This document shows positions 23,200-33,233 of a stretch of DNA of 64,000 nt, one piece after another. A model generated the notes under the pieces. That model was not told the DNA's origin. It did no database searches and was given only the letters and a program-made list of their open reading frames with translations. The stretch lies in NCBI RefSeq assembly GCF_024397895.1, contig NZ_CP073346.1, positions 1,736,001 through 1,800,000 on the forward strand, given 5' to 3'. Made by a program: the position numbers and the translations under genes. This DNA is from Pseudomonas benzenivorans. Its GTDB lineage: Bacteria; Pseudomonadota; Gammaproteobacteria; Pseudomonadales; Pseudomonadaceae. The number at the start of each line of letters is the position of its first letter. Positions within the stretch are counted from its first letter, which is position 1.

Positions 23200-23487
23200 A
23201 TGCGCAAACTCTCTCTGTCCATCGCCCTGCTCCTGAGCGCCACCGCCGCCGAGGCCTCCCTGCGTTGCGACAAGGGCATCGCCAGCAAAGGCGACCGCAG
23301 CATCGAAGTCCAGGCCAAGTGTGGCGAAGCGGTCAGCCGCAGCCTGGTCGGGTATACCCAGAACGCCAACGGCGATCAGGAGTTCCCGATCGAGGAGTGG
23401 GTCTACGGGCCGCGCAACGGCATGTATTACTACCTGACGTTCCAGGGCGGCCGCCTGCAACGCATCGACAGCAAGCGCGGCAACTGA
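23200..23487 (+). CDS. DUF2845 family secreted protein, copy 3
   Basis: The protein has 95 residues. The signal peptide MRKLSLSIALLLSATAAEA is followed by SLRCDKGIAS, VQAKCGEAVSRSLVGY, EEWVYGPRNGMYYYL and LQRIDSKRG. AAGGAAG precedes the ATG. It is the third tandem member and is closest to copy 2 in its C-terminal half. The LRC and KCGE cysteines are kept. The function is unknown. Confidence 0.87.
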   Translation: MRKLSLSIALLLSATAAEASLRCDKGIASKGDRSIEVQAKCGEAVSRSLVGYTQNANGDQEFPIEEWVYGPRNGMYYYLTFQGGRLQRIDSKRGN

Positions 23488-23508
23488 CGGCGGCAGGTCG
23501 AATCACTC

Positions 23509-24963
23509 ATGCTCATCCTGCCCGCCGAACACCCCCTGGACTGGAAAAGACCGCCGCTCGCCACGCTGCTGCTGATCCTGCTCAACGTGCTGATCTATTT
23601 CGGCTACCAGGGCGGTGACCGAGAGCGCGAAGCCGAGGCCGTGCAGACCTACCTCGACGGTGGCCTGCTCAACCGCGAACGCGCGCTGTTTCTGGAGGCC
23701 TTCAGCGAGCGCCGCGAGCTCGACGCCGACCAGCAGCGCTATGTCGATGGCATGCGCCGCCGCGACCTGGCCCGCCTGGTGCTCCACGACCTACAGTTCG
23801 AGCATCAGTTGCACCACAACCCCGATTACCTGGCCGACCCATCCTGGCAAGCGGCGCGCCAGCGGGCCGAGGCCGCCCGGGACCGCATCAGCAGCAAGCG
23901 CTTCGGCTTCGTCCCGGCCAAGTTCACCGTCGAGGGGTTGGTCGGCGCCATGTTCCTGCACGGCGACTTCGCTCACCTGGCCGGCAACATGCTGTTTCTG
24001 TTCATCTTCGGCTTCGCCCTGGAAATCGCCCTGGGCCGCTGGCTGTACCTCGGCCTCTACCTGCTCAGCGGCGTCGCCTCGCACCTGCTGTGGTGGCTCA
24101 TGGACCCGGTCTGGGTGAGCGGGATCGGCGCTTCCGGGGCGGTCTCCGGACTGATGGGCGTGTACCTGGGGGTGTACGGCCTGCGCCGCATCAACTTCTT
24201 CTACTGGCTGGGTCCCCTGTTCGGCTACTTCCGCGCACCGGCGTTGTGGATATTGCCGGTTTGGATGGGCAAGGAACTGTACGGACTGCTGCTGGCCGAC
24301 GACAACGTCAACTACTACGCCCACCTCGGCGGACTGGGCGCCGGTTTCCTCGCCGTATGGCTTCCCCGCCTGGGCGGCCGGCTCAAGGTCGACCAGGCCT
24401 ACCTGCACAAGGAAGACCCGGACGCGCCGTTCAAGCGCGAGCTGGACAGCCTGGATCGCTCGATCGGCGGTTTCGCCCTCGACCAGGCGGCGACCCGCGG
24501 CCTGGACCTGCTGCAACGCTATTCCGGACGTCTGGAGCTGCTCGAGCGGCTCTACCCGCTGGCCCGTACCCGCCAGGACAAGGCCCTGCTCGGCGCCGTG
24601 TTGCGCCAGCTGTTCGCCCTGCCGGCAGAGAACGCCAGCCTGCCGCTGCTGCGGCGCCTGGCCGAGGACAGCGCCGAAGCCGGCCAAGCCCTGCTGCAGC
24701 ACCCGGCGGTGCAGTTGCACTTGCTGCGGCGTCTGCTGCAGGCCGAGCAGCACGGCCTGGCGCTGGCCGCCTGGCGCCGACTCAGCCGCGCCGGCAAAGC
24801 ACCTGCGGAGCTACCGGCGCTGACCCTGCGCCTGGCCAAACAGCTCGCCAGTCGCCAGGACATGCAAGGTGTCGCGGAGCTTGGCCAGTTTCTCGAGCAG
24901 CGCTACCCCCACGCCGACCAGACCACCCAGCTGGGCCTGCTCAGGCAGCACCTGGCGCGCTGA
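23509..24963 (+). CDS. Rhomboid-family intramembrane serine protease with long C-terminal extension
   Basis: The 484-residue protein has about six membrane segments between residues 15 and 295. The catalytic Ser209 is in GIGASGAVSG and His272 is in YYAHLGG, the rhomboid dyad. The loop region HGDFAHLAGNMLFLFIFG is also typical. Residues about 305-484 form a soluble helical extension of degenerate TPR-like repeats, perhaps for substrate selection. The insertion at about 40-130 between the first two membrane segments is charged and helical. It lies 21 bases after the third DUF2845 gene, so it is likely in one operon. Confidence 0.9.
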   Translation: MLILPAEHPLDWKRPPLATLLLILLNVLIYFGYQGGDREREAEAVQTYLDGGLLNRERALFLEAFSERRELDADQQRYVDGMRRRDLARLVLHDLQFEHQLHHNPDYLADPSWQAARQRAEAARDRISSKRFGFVPAKFTVEGLVGAMFLHGDFAHLAGNMLFLFIFGFALEIALGRWLYLGLYLLSGVASHLLWWLMDPVWVSGIGASGAVSGLMGVYLGVYGLRRINFFYWLGPLFGYFRAPALWILPVWMGKELYGLLLADDNVNYYAHLGGLGAGFLAVWLPRLGGRLKVDQAYLHKEDPDAPFKRELDSLDRSIGGFALDQAATRGLDLLQRYSGRLELLERLYPLARTRQDKALLGAVLRQLFALPAENASLPLLRRLAEDSAEAGQALLQHPAVQLHLLRRLLQAEQHGLALAAWRRLSRAGKAPAELPALTLRLAKQLASRQDMQGVAELGQFLEQRYPHADQTTQLGLLRQHLAR

Positions 24964-25040
24964 GCGCAGCGGCCCGGCTGGCGCCGGGCCTTGGCTTCAC
25001 CTGTCGACCACCGCGCGCCCGGGCGAGCCTTTAGCCCGCC

Positions 25041-26456
25041 TCAGACGAGGCTGGCCAACCTGTCCAGGGTCGCCTCCAGGCTCGCCACTTCACTCATCAG
25101 TGGCGAGTCTGGATAACGGGCGCGAATGAAGGCCAACAGCTTGCGGGCCGGCTCGATTTGCCCCAGGCCTTCGGCGAAACCACGGCTGGCCAGCAGATAA
25201 GCGCGGGGGATATTTGGGTAGGCGGGAAAACGCTGGTGCAAATTGCGCAGCAACCCCAGGCCTTCGCGGATCTTGTGGCGCTGCAGCAGCGCCTCGGCCA
25301 GCCGCTCGCAGACCAGGGCGTCATCGGGCAGGTAGTCGCTGCCGAGCTGGCGCGCATTGAGCAGCGCCGTCGCCGCCAATGGCGGGTTCAGGCGTGCGGC
25401 CAGCGGCAGGTAGTGAGCCAGGTGGTGCTGACAGCGAACACGGTCGTTCAGGCCGAAGAGCAGCTGGTGATAACGCTCGTTGAGCTTGAGATCCTCGGGA
25501 TCGCGCTTCAGGGCCTTGGCCAGGGTATCCAGGGCCTGGGCGCTCTGTCCCTCCTTCAGGCGAATCTCCGCCTCGGCCAGGGCGCGGCGGCGCAGGTACT
25601 CCGGCGCGGGATAGGCTGCCGCGCCCTCCTCGTCGGCCACCACATAGCCCAGGGCGCCCTGATACTGGAACACCGCATAGCCCATCATGGCGCACATCAC
25701 CACGCCGAAGTAACCGAACAGGAAGGTCGCAACCGGCATCAGCACCACCCGCGGCATGCCGCTGGAGAGCATATAGGTGACCCAGCCCGGCGACTGCCAG
25801 AGGATGAACAGGAAGGCGCACAGGATCAGATAGCGCCAACCCATGGCGCCTATCACCTGGCCGATCTGCTCCGGGCTCAGTGCCGCGCCCAGCTCCTTGT
25901 CCAGGGCAAGACGGATGATGCTGGCCGGCATGGCCAGGAGCAGGCCGATATTCACCAGCCAATACAGCGCCTCGCTGTCGACGTCGGTGGCCAGCCACAG
26001 CGCACCGAAGGCGATCAGGAATACCGCCAGTTGCTTGCAGAACAGGCTGAAGCCTTCTCCGCTGAAGGCGCTGGCCAGGCTCGGCGCCTGCCGGTCGGCC
26101 TGGCTGCTGGCCTCGATCACGCAGTGGAAGTACTTGGTCGCGACGCTGAAAAGTGCGATCCACAGGACGATCCAGCGCGGCATGAACAGGCTGGCCAGCG
26201 CCAGCAGCGCGGCGAACGCCAGGGGCCCTGCCTGCAGGGCGTAGGCGAAGAACGAAGGGATACGCTCCCAGAACGGCTGGGCGCTGTTCGCCGCGCCCAG
26301 AAACTGCAACGGGCCGGCGCACAGGGGGCAGGCCGGGACTTCGTCCGGGGCGTCGGCATTGAGCGCGATGCAACAGTCGCCATAGGGGCGCTGACAAGGC
26401 AGGCACTGCCAGGTGGCAGGCTGCGCGGGATGGTAGCGGCAGAAGGTCTTGTCCAT
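25041..26456 (-). CDS. Membrane protein with N-terminal B-box-like zinc finger and C-terminal TPR-like repeats
   Basis: The 471-residue protein begins with a cysteine-rich module. Its spacing is C6-x2-H9-x8-C18-x2-C21, then C28/C29 and C43-x2-C46, resembling a B-box zinc finger. Several hydrophobic segments follow (about 70-260). The soluble helical C-terminus (about 285-470) has TPR-like sequence (LAEAEIRLKEGQSAQALDTL and similar). It converges on the rhomboid gene, whose end is 77 bases away. Bacterial rhomboids and related membrane proteins often carry B-box modules, so a functional link is possible. No enzymatic motif is seen. Confidence 0.8.
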   Translation of the reverse strand: MDKTFCRYHPAQPATWQCLPCQRPYGDCCIALNADAPDEVPACPLCAGPLQFLGAANSAQPFWERIPSFFAYALQAGPLAFAALLALASLFMPRWIVLWIALFSVATKYFHCVIEASSQADRQAPSLASAFSGEGFSLFCKQLAVFLIAFGALWLATDVDSEALYWLVNIGLLLAMPASIIRLALDKELGAALSPEQIGQVIGAMGWRYLILCAFLFILWQSPGWVTYMLSSGMPRVVLMPVATFLFGYFGVVMCAMMGYAVFQYQGALGYVVADEEGAAAYPAPEYLRRRALAEAEIRLKEGQSAQALDTLAKALKRDPEDLKLNERYHQLLFGLNDRVRCQHHLAHYLPLAARLNPPLAATALLNARQLGSDYLPDDALVCERLAEALLQRHKIREGLGLLRNLHQRFPAYPNIPRAYLLASRGFAEGLGQIEPARKLLAFIRARYPDSPLMSEVASLEATLDRLASLV

Positions 26457-26538
26457 AAGCGAAAAATCCTGGAACGGCTGACGAAGGCCGCCGACCGATC
26501 CGCTCGGATGGCTGGCGCGCGGCCACTATTGTCCAGGC

Positions 26539-26566
26539 AAAAAAAGAGGGCCGCAATGCGGCCCTC
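26539..26566 (-). terminator. Intrinsic terminator upstream of the zinc-finger gene, downstream of pnp
   Basis: On the minus strand GAGGGCCGC, a three-base loop and GCGGCCCTC are followed by seven T. It lies 27 bases beyond the pnp stop and ends the rpsO-pnp transcript. Confidence 0.92.
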
Positions 26567-26592
26567 CTGTTCAGCGTGACAACTGTCCGCTA

Positions 26593-28698
26593 TCAGACAC
26601 CCGAGGCCTCGGCAGCCGCGACGTCCTTGATCGACAGCTTGATACGGCCGCGGTTGTCCACGTCCAGTACCAGCACCTTCACTTCCTGGCCCTCCTTCAG
26701 CACATCGGTGACCTTCTCGACCCGCTGATCGCTCAGCATCGAGATGTGCACCAGGCCGTCCTTGCCCGGCAGGATGTTGACGAAGGCGCCGAAGTCGACG
26801 ATGCGCTCGACCTTGCCGACGTAAATCTTGCCGATCTCGGCCTCGGCGGTGATGCCCAGCACGCGCTGGCGTGCGGCCTCGGCCGCTTCCTTGGTCTCGC
26901 CGAAGATCTTGATGGTGCCGTCGTCTTCGATGTCGATGGAGGCCTTGGTTTCCTCGCAGATGCCGCGGATGGTGGCGCCACCCTTGCCGATCACGTCGCG
27001 GATCTTGTCCTGGTCGATCTTCATCGCGATCATGGTCGGCGCGTTGGCCGACAGCTCGCTGCGCGACTCGGCGATCACCTGGTTCATCTGGCCGAGGATG
27101 TTCAGGCGCGCTTCCAGGGCCTGGCCCAGGGCGATTTCCATGATCTCTTCGGTGATGCCCTGGATCTTGATGTCCATCTGCAGGGCGGTCACGCCCTTGG
27201 CGGTACCGGCCACCTTGAAGTCCATGTCGCCCAGGTGGTCTTCGTCACCGAGGATGTCGGTCAGCACGGCGAATTTCTCGCCTTCCTTGACCAGACCCAT
27301 GGCGATACCGGCCACCGGCGCCTTCATCGGCACACCGGCGTCCATCAGGGCCAGGGAGGCACCGCAGACCGAGGCCATGGAGCTGGAACCGTTGGATTCG
27401 GTGATCTCCGACACCACACGGATGGTGTAGGGGAATTCATCGGCGGTCGGCAGCATGGCGGCAACGGAACGACGGGCCAGGCGGCCGTGACCGATTTCGC
27501 GGCGGCCGGTGGCGCCCATGCGACCACACTCGCCCACCGAGTACGGCGGGAAGTTGTAGTGCAGCATGAAGGGGTCTTTCTTCTCGCCTTCCAGGGTGTC
27601 GAGCAGCTGGGCGTCGCGCGCGGTGCCCAGGGTGGCGACCACCAGGGCCTGGGTTTCGCCACGGGTGAACAGCGCCGAACCGTGGGTCTTGTCCAGCACC
27701 CCGACTTCGATGTTCAGGCCACGCACGGTGCGGGTGTCACGGCCATCGATACGCGGCTTGCCGTTGACGATGTTCTCGCGCACGGTGCGGTATTCGATTT
27801 CGCCGAAAGCGTCTTTGACTTCGCCGGCAGACGGCTGGCCTTCTTCGCCGGAGAACTTGGCCACGATCTGCTCACGCAGCTCGCCCAGGCGCGCGTAGCG
27901 GTCCTGCTTGATGGTGATGGTGTAGGCCTGGGAAATCGCCTCGCCGAACTCGCTGCGAATGGCAGAGAGCAGCGCGGTGTTTTCCGCCTTCGGCTGCCAA
28001 TCCCAGGTCGGCTTGGCCGCTTCGGCCGCCAGCTCGGTCACGGCCTGGATCACGGCCTGGAACTCGTCGTGGGCGAACAATACGGCGCCGAGCATCTGGT
28101 CCTCGGTCAGCTCTTTGGCTTCCGATTCAACCATCAGTACGGCGTCCTTGGTGCCGGCCACGACCATGTCCAGGCTGGAGGCCTTGAGCTGCTCGTAGGT
28201 CGGGTTCAGCAGGTAGCCGGTTTCCGGGTGGAAGGCGACGCGCGCGGCGCCGATCGGGCCGTTGAACGGGATACCGGAGATGGCCAGGGCCGCCGAGGTA
28301 CCGATCATCGCTGCGATGTCCGGATCGGTCTTCTTGCTGGTGGACACCACGGTGCAGATGACCTGCACTTCGTTCTGGAAGCCTTCCGGGAACAGCGGGC
28401 GGATCGGACGGTCGATCAGGCGCGAGGTCAGGGTCTCTTTCTCGGAAGGACGGGCCTCACGCTTGAAGAAACCGCCGGGGATCTTGCCGGCCGCGTAGGT
28501 CTTTTCCTGGTAGTGCACCGACAGCGGGAAAAAGCCCTTGCTCGGGTCGGCGGTCTTGGCGCCGGTCACGGCGACCAGCACGGCTACGTCGTCGTCGACG
28601 GTGACAAGTACGGAGCCGGAGGCCTGACGGGCGATGCGGCCAGTCTCGAGGGTAACGGTCGACTGACCGAACTGGAATTTCTTGATTACCGGGTTCAC
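26593..28698 (-). CDS. pnp: Polyribonucleotide nucleotidyltransferase (PNPase)
   Basis: PNPase is the phosphorolytic 3'-5' exoribonuclease of the RNA degradosome. The 701-residue protein has two RNase PH domains (about 10-230 and 310-540), a KH domain (about 550-610, [15 protein letters not shown]) and an S1 domain at the C-terminus ([20 protein letters not shown]). The start codon is GTG (VNPVIKKF) after GAAGGAAA. It follows rpsO with 173 bases between, which hold a hairpin that may serve as terminator or RNase III site. Confidence 0.97.
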   Translation of the reverse strand: MNPVIKKFQFGQSTVTLETGRIARQASGSVLVTVDDDVAVLVAVTGAKTADPSKGFFPLSVHYQEKTYAAGKIPGGFFKREARPSEKETLTSRLIDRPIRPLFPEGFQNEVQVICTVVSTSKKTDPDIAAMIGTSAALAISGIPFNGPIGAARVAFHPETGYLLNPTYEQLKASSLDMVVAGTKDAVLMVESEAKELTEDQMLGAVLFAHDEFQAVIQAVTELAAEAAKPTWDWQPKAENTALLSAIRSEFGEAISQAYTITIKQDRYARLGELREQIVAKFSGEEGQPSAGEVKDAFGEIEYRTVRENIVNGKPRIDGRDTRTVRGLNIEVGVLDKTHGSALFTRGETQALVVATLGTARDAQLLDTLEGEKKDPFMLHYNFPPYSVGECGRMGATGRREIGHGRLARRSVAAMLPTADEFPYTIRVVSEITESNGSSSMASVCGASLALMDAGVPMKAPVAGIAMGLVKEGEKFAVLTDILGDEDHLGDMDFKVAGTAKGVTALQMDIKIQGITEEIMEIALGQALEARLNILGQMNQVIAESRSELSANAPTMIAMKIDQDKIRDVIGKGGATIRGICEETKASIDIEDDGTIKIFGETKEAAEAARQRVLGITAEAEIGKIYVGKVERIVDFGAFVNILPGKDGLVHISMLSDQRVEKVTDVLKEGQEVKVLVLDVDNRGRIKLSIKDVAAAEASGV

Positions 28699-28806
28699 GG
28701 TGTTTTCCTTCTCTGTGTTGCCTTTGGGGAATCTGGATGGTGCGAAATTCGTGGGCAGTTACGGGAGTCGGACCCGGGCCTGTCCAAAATGCATCTGGCT
28801 GAAACG

Positions 28807-28843
28807 CAAAAGCTGGAAGCGGGGACCAGCCCCACTTCCAGCT
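28807..28843 (-). terminator. Hairpin between rpsO and pnp (terminator or processing site)
   Basis: On the minus strand AGCTGGAAG and CTTCCAGCT arms with inner GGGG/CCCC pairs are followed by TTTT. In E. coli the equivalent interval carries the rpsO terminator and an RNase III site used in pnp autoregulation; this function is inferred here. Confidence 0.7.
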
Positions 28844-28871
28844 TCGGCATTCAGCTGCGCGCCAGCATTGC

Positions 28872-29141
28872 TTAGCGACGCAGACCCAGGCGACCGATCA
28901 GGGCGCTGTAACGACTGGTGTCCTTGCCCTTCAGGTAATCCAGCAGCTTACGACGCTGGTTAACCATGCGGATCAGGCCACGACGCGAGTGGTGGTCCTT
29001 ACCGTTGGCCTTGAAGTGGCCTTGCAGCTTGTTGATGTTGGCGGACAGCAGGGCTACCTGCACTTCCGGGCTACCGGTGTCGCCTTCAGCTTGCTTGTAG
29101 TCGTTAACGATCTGGGCTTTTTCTTCAACGCTGAGTGCCAT
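28872..29141 (-). CDS. rpsO: 30S ribosomal protein S15
   Basis: The 89-residue protein is the normal S15 length and has the family signature ([20 protein letters not shown] and [23 protein letters not shown]). It binds the central domain of 16S rRNA early in small-subunit assembly. GAGAGGAT precedes the ATG. The 156 bases between truB and rpsO could contain its own promoter, but I cannot assign one with confidence. Confidence 0.98.
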   Translation of the reverse strand: MALSVEEKAQIVNDYKQAEGDTGSPEVQVALLSANINKLQGHFKANGKDHHSRRGLIRMVNQRRKLLDYLKGKDTSRYSALIGRLGLRR

Positions 29142-29297
29142 GTGGGCATCCTCTCAATTAGGAAACTGCTGCAGAACAACAGCTCCAATAGGCCGGGAAT
29201 CGCTTCCCGTGTTTTAAAAGGAGGAATGACCGTGCCTATTAACAGCCACCCTCGATATGGACTGCCGAACCCTGGAGGACTCGACAGCCCGCTACGG

Positions 29298-30215
29298 TCA
29301 TACCGACCGAATCAAGCGACGCGGCGCGATGCGCCCGTCTTCGCTCACTTCACCGATACCGATGAAGCGGCCATTGTGATCTTGCACCCGCACCATGCCG
29401 AACTTCGGCGCCTCGGGTGCTCGTACCGGTTGCCCCTGCAGCCAATAGAACGCACTGTGCTCGGAGAACTGCAGCAATGGCCAGTGTTGCAAGCCGCTGT
29501 CCACCGGCAGCAGGAAGCGGTCAAGCGCCTCGTTGCCGCCGTCGGCATGGGCCTGCTCCAGCTCTTCCAGGCTGACGGTCTGGGCCAGCTCGAAGGGCCC
29601 GGCCTTGGTCCGCCGCAGCTCGGCGACATGGGCGCCACAGCCAAGCAGCTGACCGATGTCCTCGACCAGGGTGCGAATATAGGTGCCCTTGCTGCAATCC
29701 ACCGCCAGGCGCGCTTGCTCTGCCTCGCAGGCCAGCAATTCCAGGCGCGCAATAGTAACAGAACGCGGCTCGCGCTCCACTACCTCGCCGGCACGCGCCA
29801 GCTTGTAGAGCGGCTGGCCGTCGCGTTTGAGGGCCGAATGCATCGGCGGTATCTGACTGATTTCACCGCGAAAACGCGGAAGCAGCGCCTCGATATCGGG
29901 GCGACCAACGGTCACCTGGCGACGCTCCAGCACCTCGCCTTCGGCATCGCCGGTGCTGGTGATGACGCCCATCTGCATCAGGGTTTCATAACCCTTGTCG
30001 GCATCCAGCAGGTACTGGGAGAACTTGGTCGCCTCGCCGAAGCACAGCGGCAGCACGCCGGTGGCCAGCGGATCGAGACTGCCGGTGTGACCGGCCTTCT
30101 CGGCATTGAGCAACCAGCGCACCTTCTGCAGCGCCGCGTTGGAGCTGAAGCCGCGCGGCTTGTCCAGCAGGATGATGCCGTTGACCTGGCGACGTACACG
30201 CTTTACCTGGGCCAC
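29298..30215 (-). CDS. truB: tRNA pseudouridine(55) synthase
   Basis: TruB forms pseudouridine 55 in the T loop of tRNAs. The 305-residue protein begins at GTG ([20 protein letters not shown]) three bases after the rbfA stop. The catalytic Asp is in [15 protein letters not shown]. The RNA-contact motif [14 protein letters not shown] and a C-terminal PUA-like region follow. It belongs to the rimP-nusA-infB-rbfA-truB transcription unit. Confidence 0.97.
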   Translation of the reverse strand: MAQVKRVRRQVNGIILLDKPRGFSSNAALQKVRWLLNAEKAGHTGSLDPLATGVLPLCFGEATKFSQYLLDADKGYETLMQMGVITSTGDAEGEVLERRQVTVGRPDIEALLPRFRGEISQIPPMHSALKRDGQPLYKLARAGEVVEREPRSVTIARLELLACEAEQARLAVDCSKGTYIRTLVEDIGQLLGCGAHVAELRRTKAGPFELAQTVSLEELEQAHADGGNEALDRFLLPVDSGLQHWPLLQFSEHSAFYWLQGQPVRAPEAPKFGMVRVQDHNGRFIGIGEVSEDGRIAPRRLIRSV

Positions 30216-30218
30216 GGC

Positions 30219-30611
30219 CTACTCCTCGGTCTTGCCGGTGTCGTGCTGGCTGTCTTCCGCCACCGCGCGATCGATCAGGGCCGACAGGTGGGCGCCACGG
30301 CTGACGCTCTCGTCGTAGTGGAAGCGCAATTGCGGCACGCTGCGCAGCTTCATGGCCTTGCCCAGTTGCATGCGCAGGAAGCCGCCGGCGTCGTTGAGCA
30401 CCTTGAGGCTCTGGGTGACGTGATCGACGCCATCTTCGGCGGCCATCACGGTGATGAAGATCTTCGCGTGGCCGACGTCGCGGCTGACTTCCACGGCGGT
30501 GATGGTCACCAGCCCCAGACGCGGGTCCTTGACCTCACGACGAATCAATTGCGCCAGCTCGCGCTGCATCTGGTCGCCGATACGCTGGGTCCGGCTATAG
30601 TCTTTTGCCAT
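30219..30611 (-). CDS. rbfA: Ribosome-binding factor A
   Basis: RbfA is a 30S maturation factor needed for 16S 5'-end processing and growth in the cold. The 130-residue protein has the KH-like core ([24 protein letters not shown] and HAKIFITVM). The C-terminal tail is acidic and polar ([12 protein letters not shown]). Gene order infB-rbfA-truB is the usual one. Confidence 0.97.
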   Translation of the reverse strand: MAKDYSRTQRIGDQMQRELAQLIRREVKDPRLGLVTITAVEVSRDVGHAKIFITVMAAEDGVDHVTQSLKVLNDAGGFLRMQLGKAMKLRSVPQLRFHYDESVSRGAHLSALIDRAVAEDSQHDTGKTEE

Positions 30612-30667
30612 CTTTACTACCTTCCACTCGCCGCGACGCGTCGAAAGGCATCGGGCTCAAAAGCGGC

Positions 30668-30702
30668 AAACGCCCGGCCGCGCGAAGAGCGGGGCCGGGC
30701 GT
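30668..30702. repeat. Strong inverted repeat between infB and rbfA
   Basis: AACGCCCGGCC and GGCCGGGCGTT arms (11 of 11) flank a 13-base loop. The T-run is too short for a good terminator on the infB strand, so it may only attenuate transcription or stabilise the infB mRNA 3' end. Confidence 0.7.
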
Positions 30703-30723
30703 TGCATGTTGCGACCCGCGCCT

Positions 30724-33207
30724 TTACAGGCTGCGAGCCACCTGGACTTTCTCGAACACTTCGATCTTGTCGCCGACCTTGACGTCGTTGTAGCTCTTCA
30801 CCGCGATACCGCACTCCATGCCGGCCCGCACTTCGGACATGTCGTCCTTGAAGCGGCGCAGGGATTCCAGTTCGCCTTCGAAGATCACCACGTCATCGCG
30901 CAGCACGCGGATCGGACGGTTACGGTGCACTACGCCCTCGACGACCATGCAACCGGCCACCGCGCCGAACTTCGGCGAACGGAACACGTCACGGACCTCG
31001 GCGATACCCAGGATGTTCTCCCGGACGTCGCTGCCAAGCATGCCGGTGAGGGCCTTCTTGACGTCTTCGATGATGTCGTAGATGACGTTGTAGTAACGCA
31101 TGTCCAGACCTTCCTGCTCGACGATCTTCCGGGCGCCGGCATCGGCGCGCACGTTGAAGCCGAACAGCACGGCGTTGGAGGCCAGCGCCAGGTTGGCATC
31201 GGACTCGGTGATACCACCGACACCGCCGCCGACCACACGCACCTGCACTTCGTCGTTACCCAGGCCGCTGAGCGAGCCCTGCAGGGCCTCCAGCGAGCCG
31301 CGAACGTCGGACTTGAGGACGATGTTGAGCGTCTTCTTCTCGTCCTGGCCCATGTTCTCGAAGATGTTTTCCAGCTTGCCGGCGTGAGCACGGGCCAGCT
31401 TGACCTCGCGGAACTTGCCCTGACGGAACAGCGCCACTTCGCGGGCCTTCTTCTCGTCGGCGACCACGGTCATCTCGTCACCGGAATCCGGCGTGCCGTC
31501 CAGGCCGAGGATCTCGACCGGAATCGACGGACCAGCTTCCTTCACCGGCTTGCCATTCTCGTCGAGCATGGCGCGGATGCGGCCGTAGTTGGAGCCGACC
31601 AGCACCATGTCGCCCTGACGCAGGGTACCGTCCTGTACCAGCACGGTCGCCACCGGGCCACGGCCCTTGTCCAGACGCGACTCGACCACCACACCGCGGC
31701 CAGGCGCCGACGGCGTGGCCTTGAGCTCGAGCACTTCAGCCTGCAGCAGAACGGCCTCGAGCAGCTCGTCGACGCCAGTACCGACCTTGGCGGAAACATG
31801 CACGTAGGGTGCATCGCCGCCCCACTCTTCCGGGATCACATCCAGCGCGGCCAGGCCGTTCTTGATGTTGTCCGGGTTGGCGTCGGGCTTGTCGATCTTG
31901 TTGACCGCGACCACGATCGGCACGCCAGCGGCTTTCGCATGCTGCACGGCTTCCTGGGTCTGCGGCATCACGCCATCGTCCGCCGCCACTACCAGAATGA
32001 CGATGTCAGTGGCTTGGGCGCCACGGGCACGCATCTGGGTAAAGGCCGCGTGACCGGGGGTATCGAGGAAGGTGACCATGCCGCGGTCGGTTTCCACGTG
32101 ATAGGCACCGATGTGCTGGGTAATGCCGCCGGCTTCACCCGCGGCCACCTTGGCGCGACGGATGTAGTCGAGCAGCGAGGTCTTACCGTGGTCGACGTGA
32201 CCCATTACGGTGACCACCGGCGCACGGGAAATCGCCTCGCCTTCGAACTTGAGGGAAGCAGCCAACTGCTCCTCGAGTGCGTTGTCGCTGACCAGCTTGA
32301 CCTTGTGGCCCAGCTCTTCGGCGATCAGCTGCGCGGTTTCCTGATCCAGCACCTGGTTGATGGTCACCGGGGTGCCCATCTTGAACATGAACTTGATCAC
32401 TTCCGCGGCCTTCACCGACATCTGCTGAGCCAGCTCGCCGACGGTGATGGTCTCGCCAATCGCCACTTCGCGGACGATAGGACCGCTCGGGCTCTGGAAG
32501 CCGTGCTGATTGCGCTTCTTCAGCTTGGACTTGCCACGGCCGCCACGACGGAAGCCGTCGCTTTCTTCATCGATGGTGCGCGGCGCAACACGAGGTGCCG
32601 GCGCCTTCTCCTTGACGGTCGGGCGGTGCTGAGTGGTCTTGCGCTCGCCACGACGGTCGTCGTCGCTGCGCACCTTGTCGGCACGACGCGGCTCTTCCTT
32701 CTTGCGCTCTTCGACCACAGGCGCGGCCACCGGCAGCTCGACCACAGTGGCAGAAGCCGGCGCAGGCGCGCTGTCCTCGGCCTTGGGACTGGCGGCCTTG
32801 AGCTTGGCCTCTTCCTCGGCGCGGCGCTTGGCCTCTTCTTCGGCCTTCAGGCGCGCGGCTTCGGCAGCGGCACGCTGCTCGGCGAGCTCGCGCTGCTTCT
32901 CGGCCTCGATCTCTTCGGCGCTGCGCTTGACGAAGGTCTTCTTCTTGCGCACTTCGACGCTGATGGTCTTGCTGCCAGCCACCCGCAGGGTGCTGGTGGT
33001 CTTGCGCTGCAAGGTGATCTTGCGCGGCTCTTCTACTTTATCGCCATGACTGCTCTTGAGATGGGCGAGCAGGGCTTGCTTCTCGTTATCGGTGACAACT
33101 TGCTCGGCACTGCTGTGCGGCAAACCCGCCTCACGCATCTGCTGCAGCAGGCGCTCTACCGGTGTGTCGACCACTTGGGCCAGTTCTTTCACCGTGACTT
33201 GCGACAT
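30724..33207 (-). CDS. infB: Translation initiation factor IF-2
   Basis: IF-2 is the GTPase that places fMet-tRNA on the 30S subunit. The 827-residue protein has a small N-terminal IF2N domain ([10 protein letters not shown]), a long charged, Ala/Glu/Lys-rich linker (about 85-240) and a second IF2N domain. The G domain has G1 [11 protein letters not shown]3 DTPGHAAF and G4 NKIDKPDA, and domains II-IV follow. It is the third gene of the rimP-nusA-infB block, 26 bases after nusA. The substrate of this protein, initiator tRNA, is encoded upstream in the same block (35351-35427). Confidence 0.98.
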   Translation of the reverse strand: MSQVTVKELAQVVDTPVERLLQQMREAGLPHSSAEQVVTDNEKQALLAHLKSSHGDKVEEPRKITLQRKTTSTLRVAGSKTISVEVRKKKTFVKRSAEEIEAEKQRELAEQRAAAEAARLKAEEEAKRRAEEEAKLKAASPKAEDSAPAPASATVVELPVAAPVVEERKKEEPRRADKVRSDDDRRGERKTTQHRPTVKEKAPAPRVAPRTIDEESDGFRRGGRGKSKLKKRNQHGFQSPSGPIVREVAIGETITVGELAQQMSVKAAEVIKFMFKMGTPVTINQVLDQETAQLIAEELGHKVKLVSDNALEEQLAASLKFEGEAISRAPVVTVMGHVDHGKTSLLDYIRRAKVAAGEAGGITQHIGAYHVETDRGMVTFLDTPGHAAFTQMRARGAQATDIVILVVAADDGVMPQTQEAVQHAKAAGVPIVVAVNKIDKPDANPDNIKNGLAALDVIPEEWGGDAPYVHVSAKVGTGVDELLEAVLLQAEVLELKATPSAPGRGVVVESRLDKGRGPVATVLVQDGTLRQGDMVLVGSNYGRIRAMLDENGKPVKEAGPSIPVEILGLDGTPDSGDEMTVVADEKKAREVALFRQGKFREVKLARAHAGKLENIFENMGQDEKKTLNIVLKSDVRGSLEALQGSLSGLGNDEVQVRVVGGGVGGITESDANLALASNAVLFGFNVRADAGARKIVEQEGLDMRYYNVIYDIIEDVKKALTGMLGSDVRENILGIAEVRDVFRSPKFGAVAGCMVVEGVVHRNRPIRVLRDDVVIFEGELESLRRFKDDMSEVRAGMECGIAVKSYNDVKVGDKIEVFEKVQVARSL

Positions 33208-33233
33208 GCATTTCTCTCCTCAGGCCGTAAAAC

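Noticed and set aside
26746..28875. A 709-codon open frame opposite pnp
   Set aside because: It shadows the pnp gene; its product is His/Gly/Asp-rich low-complexity sequence with no known domain.
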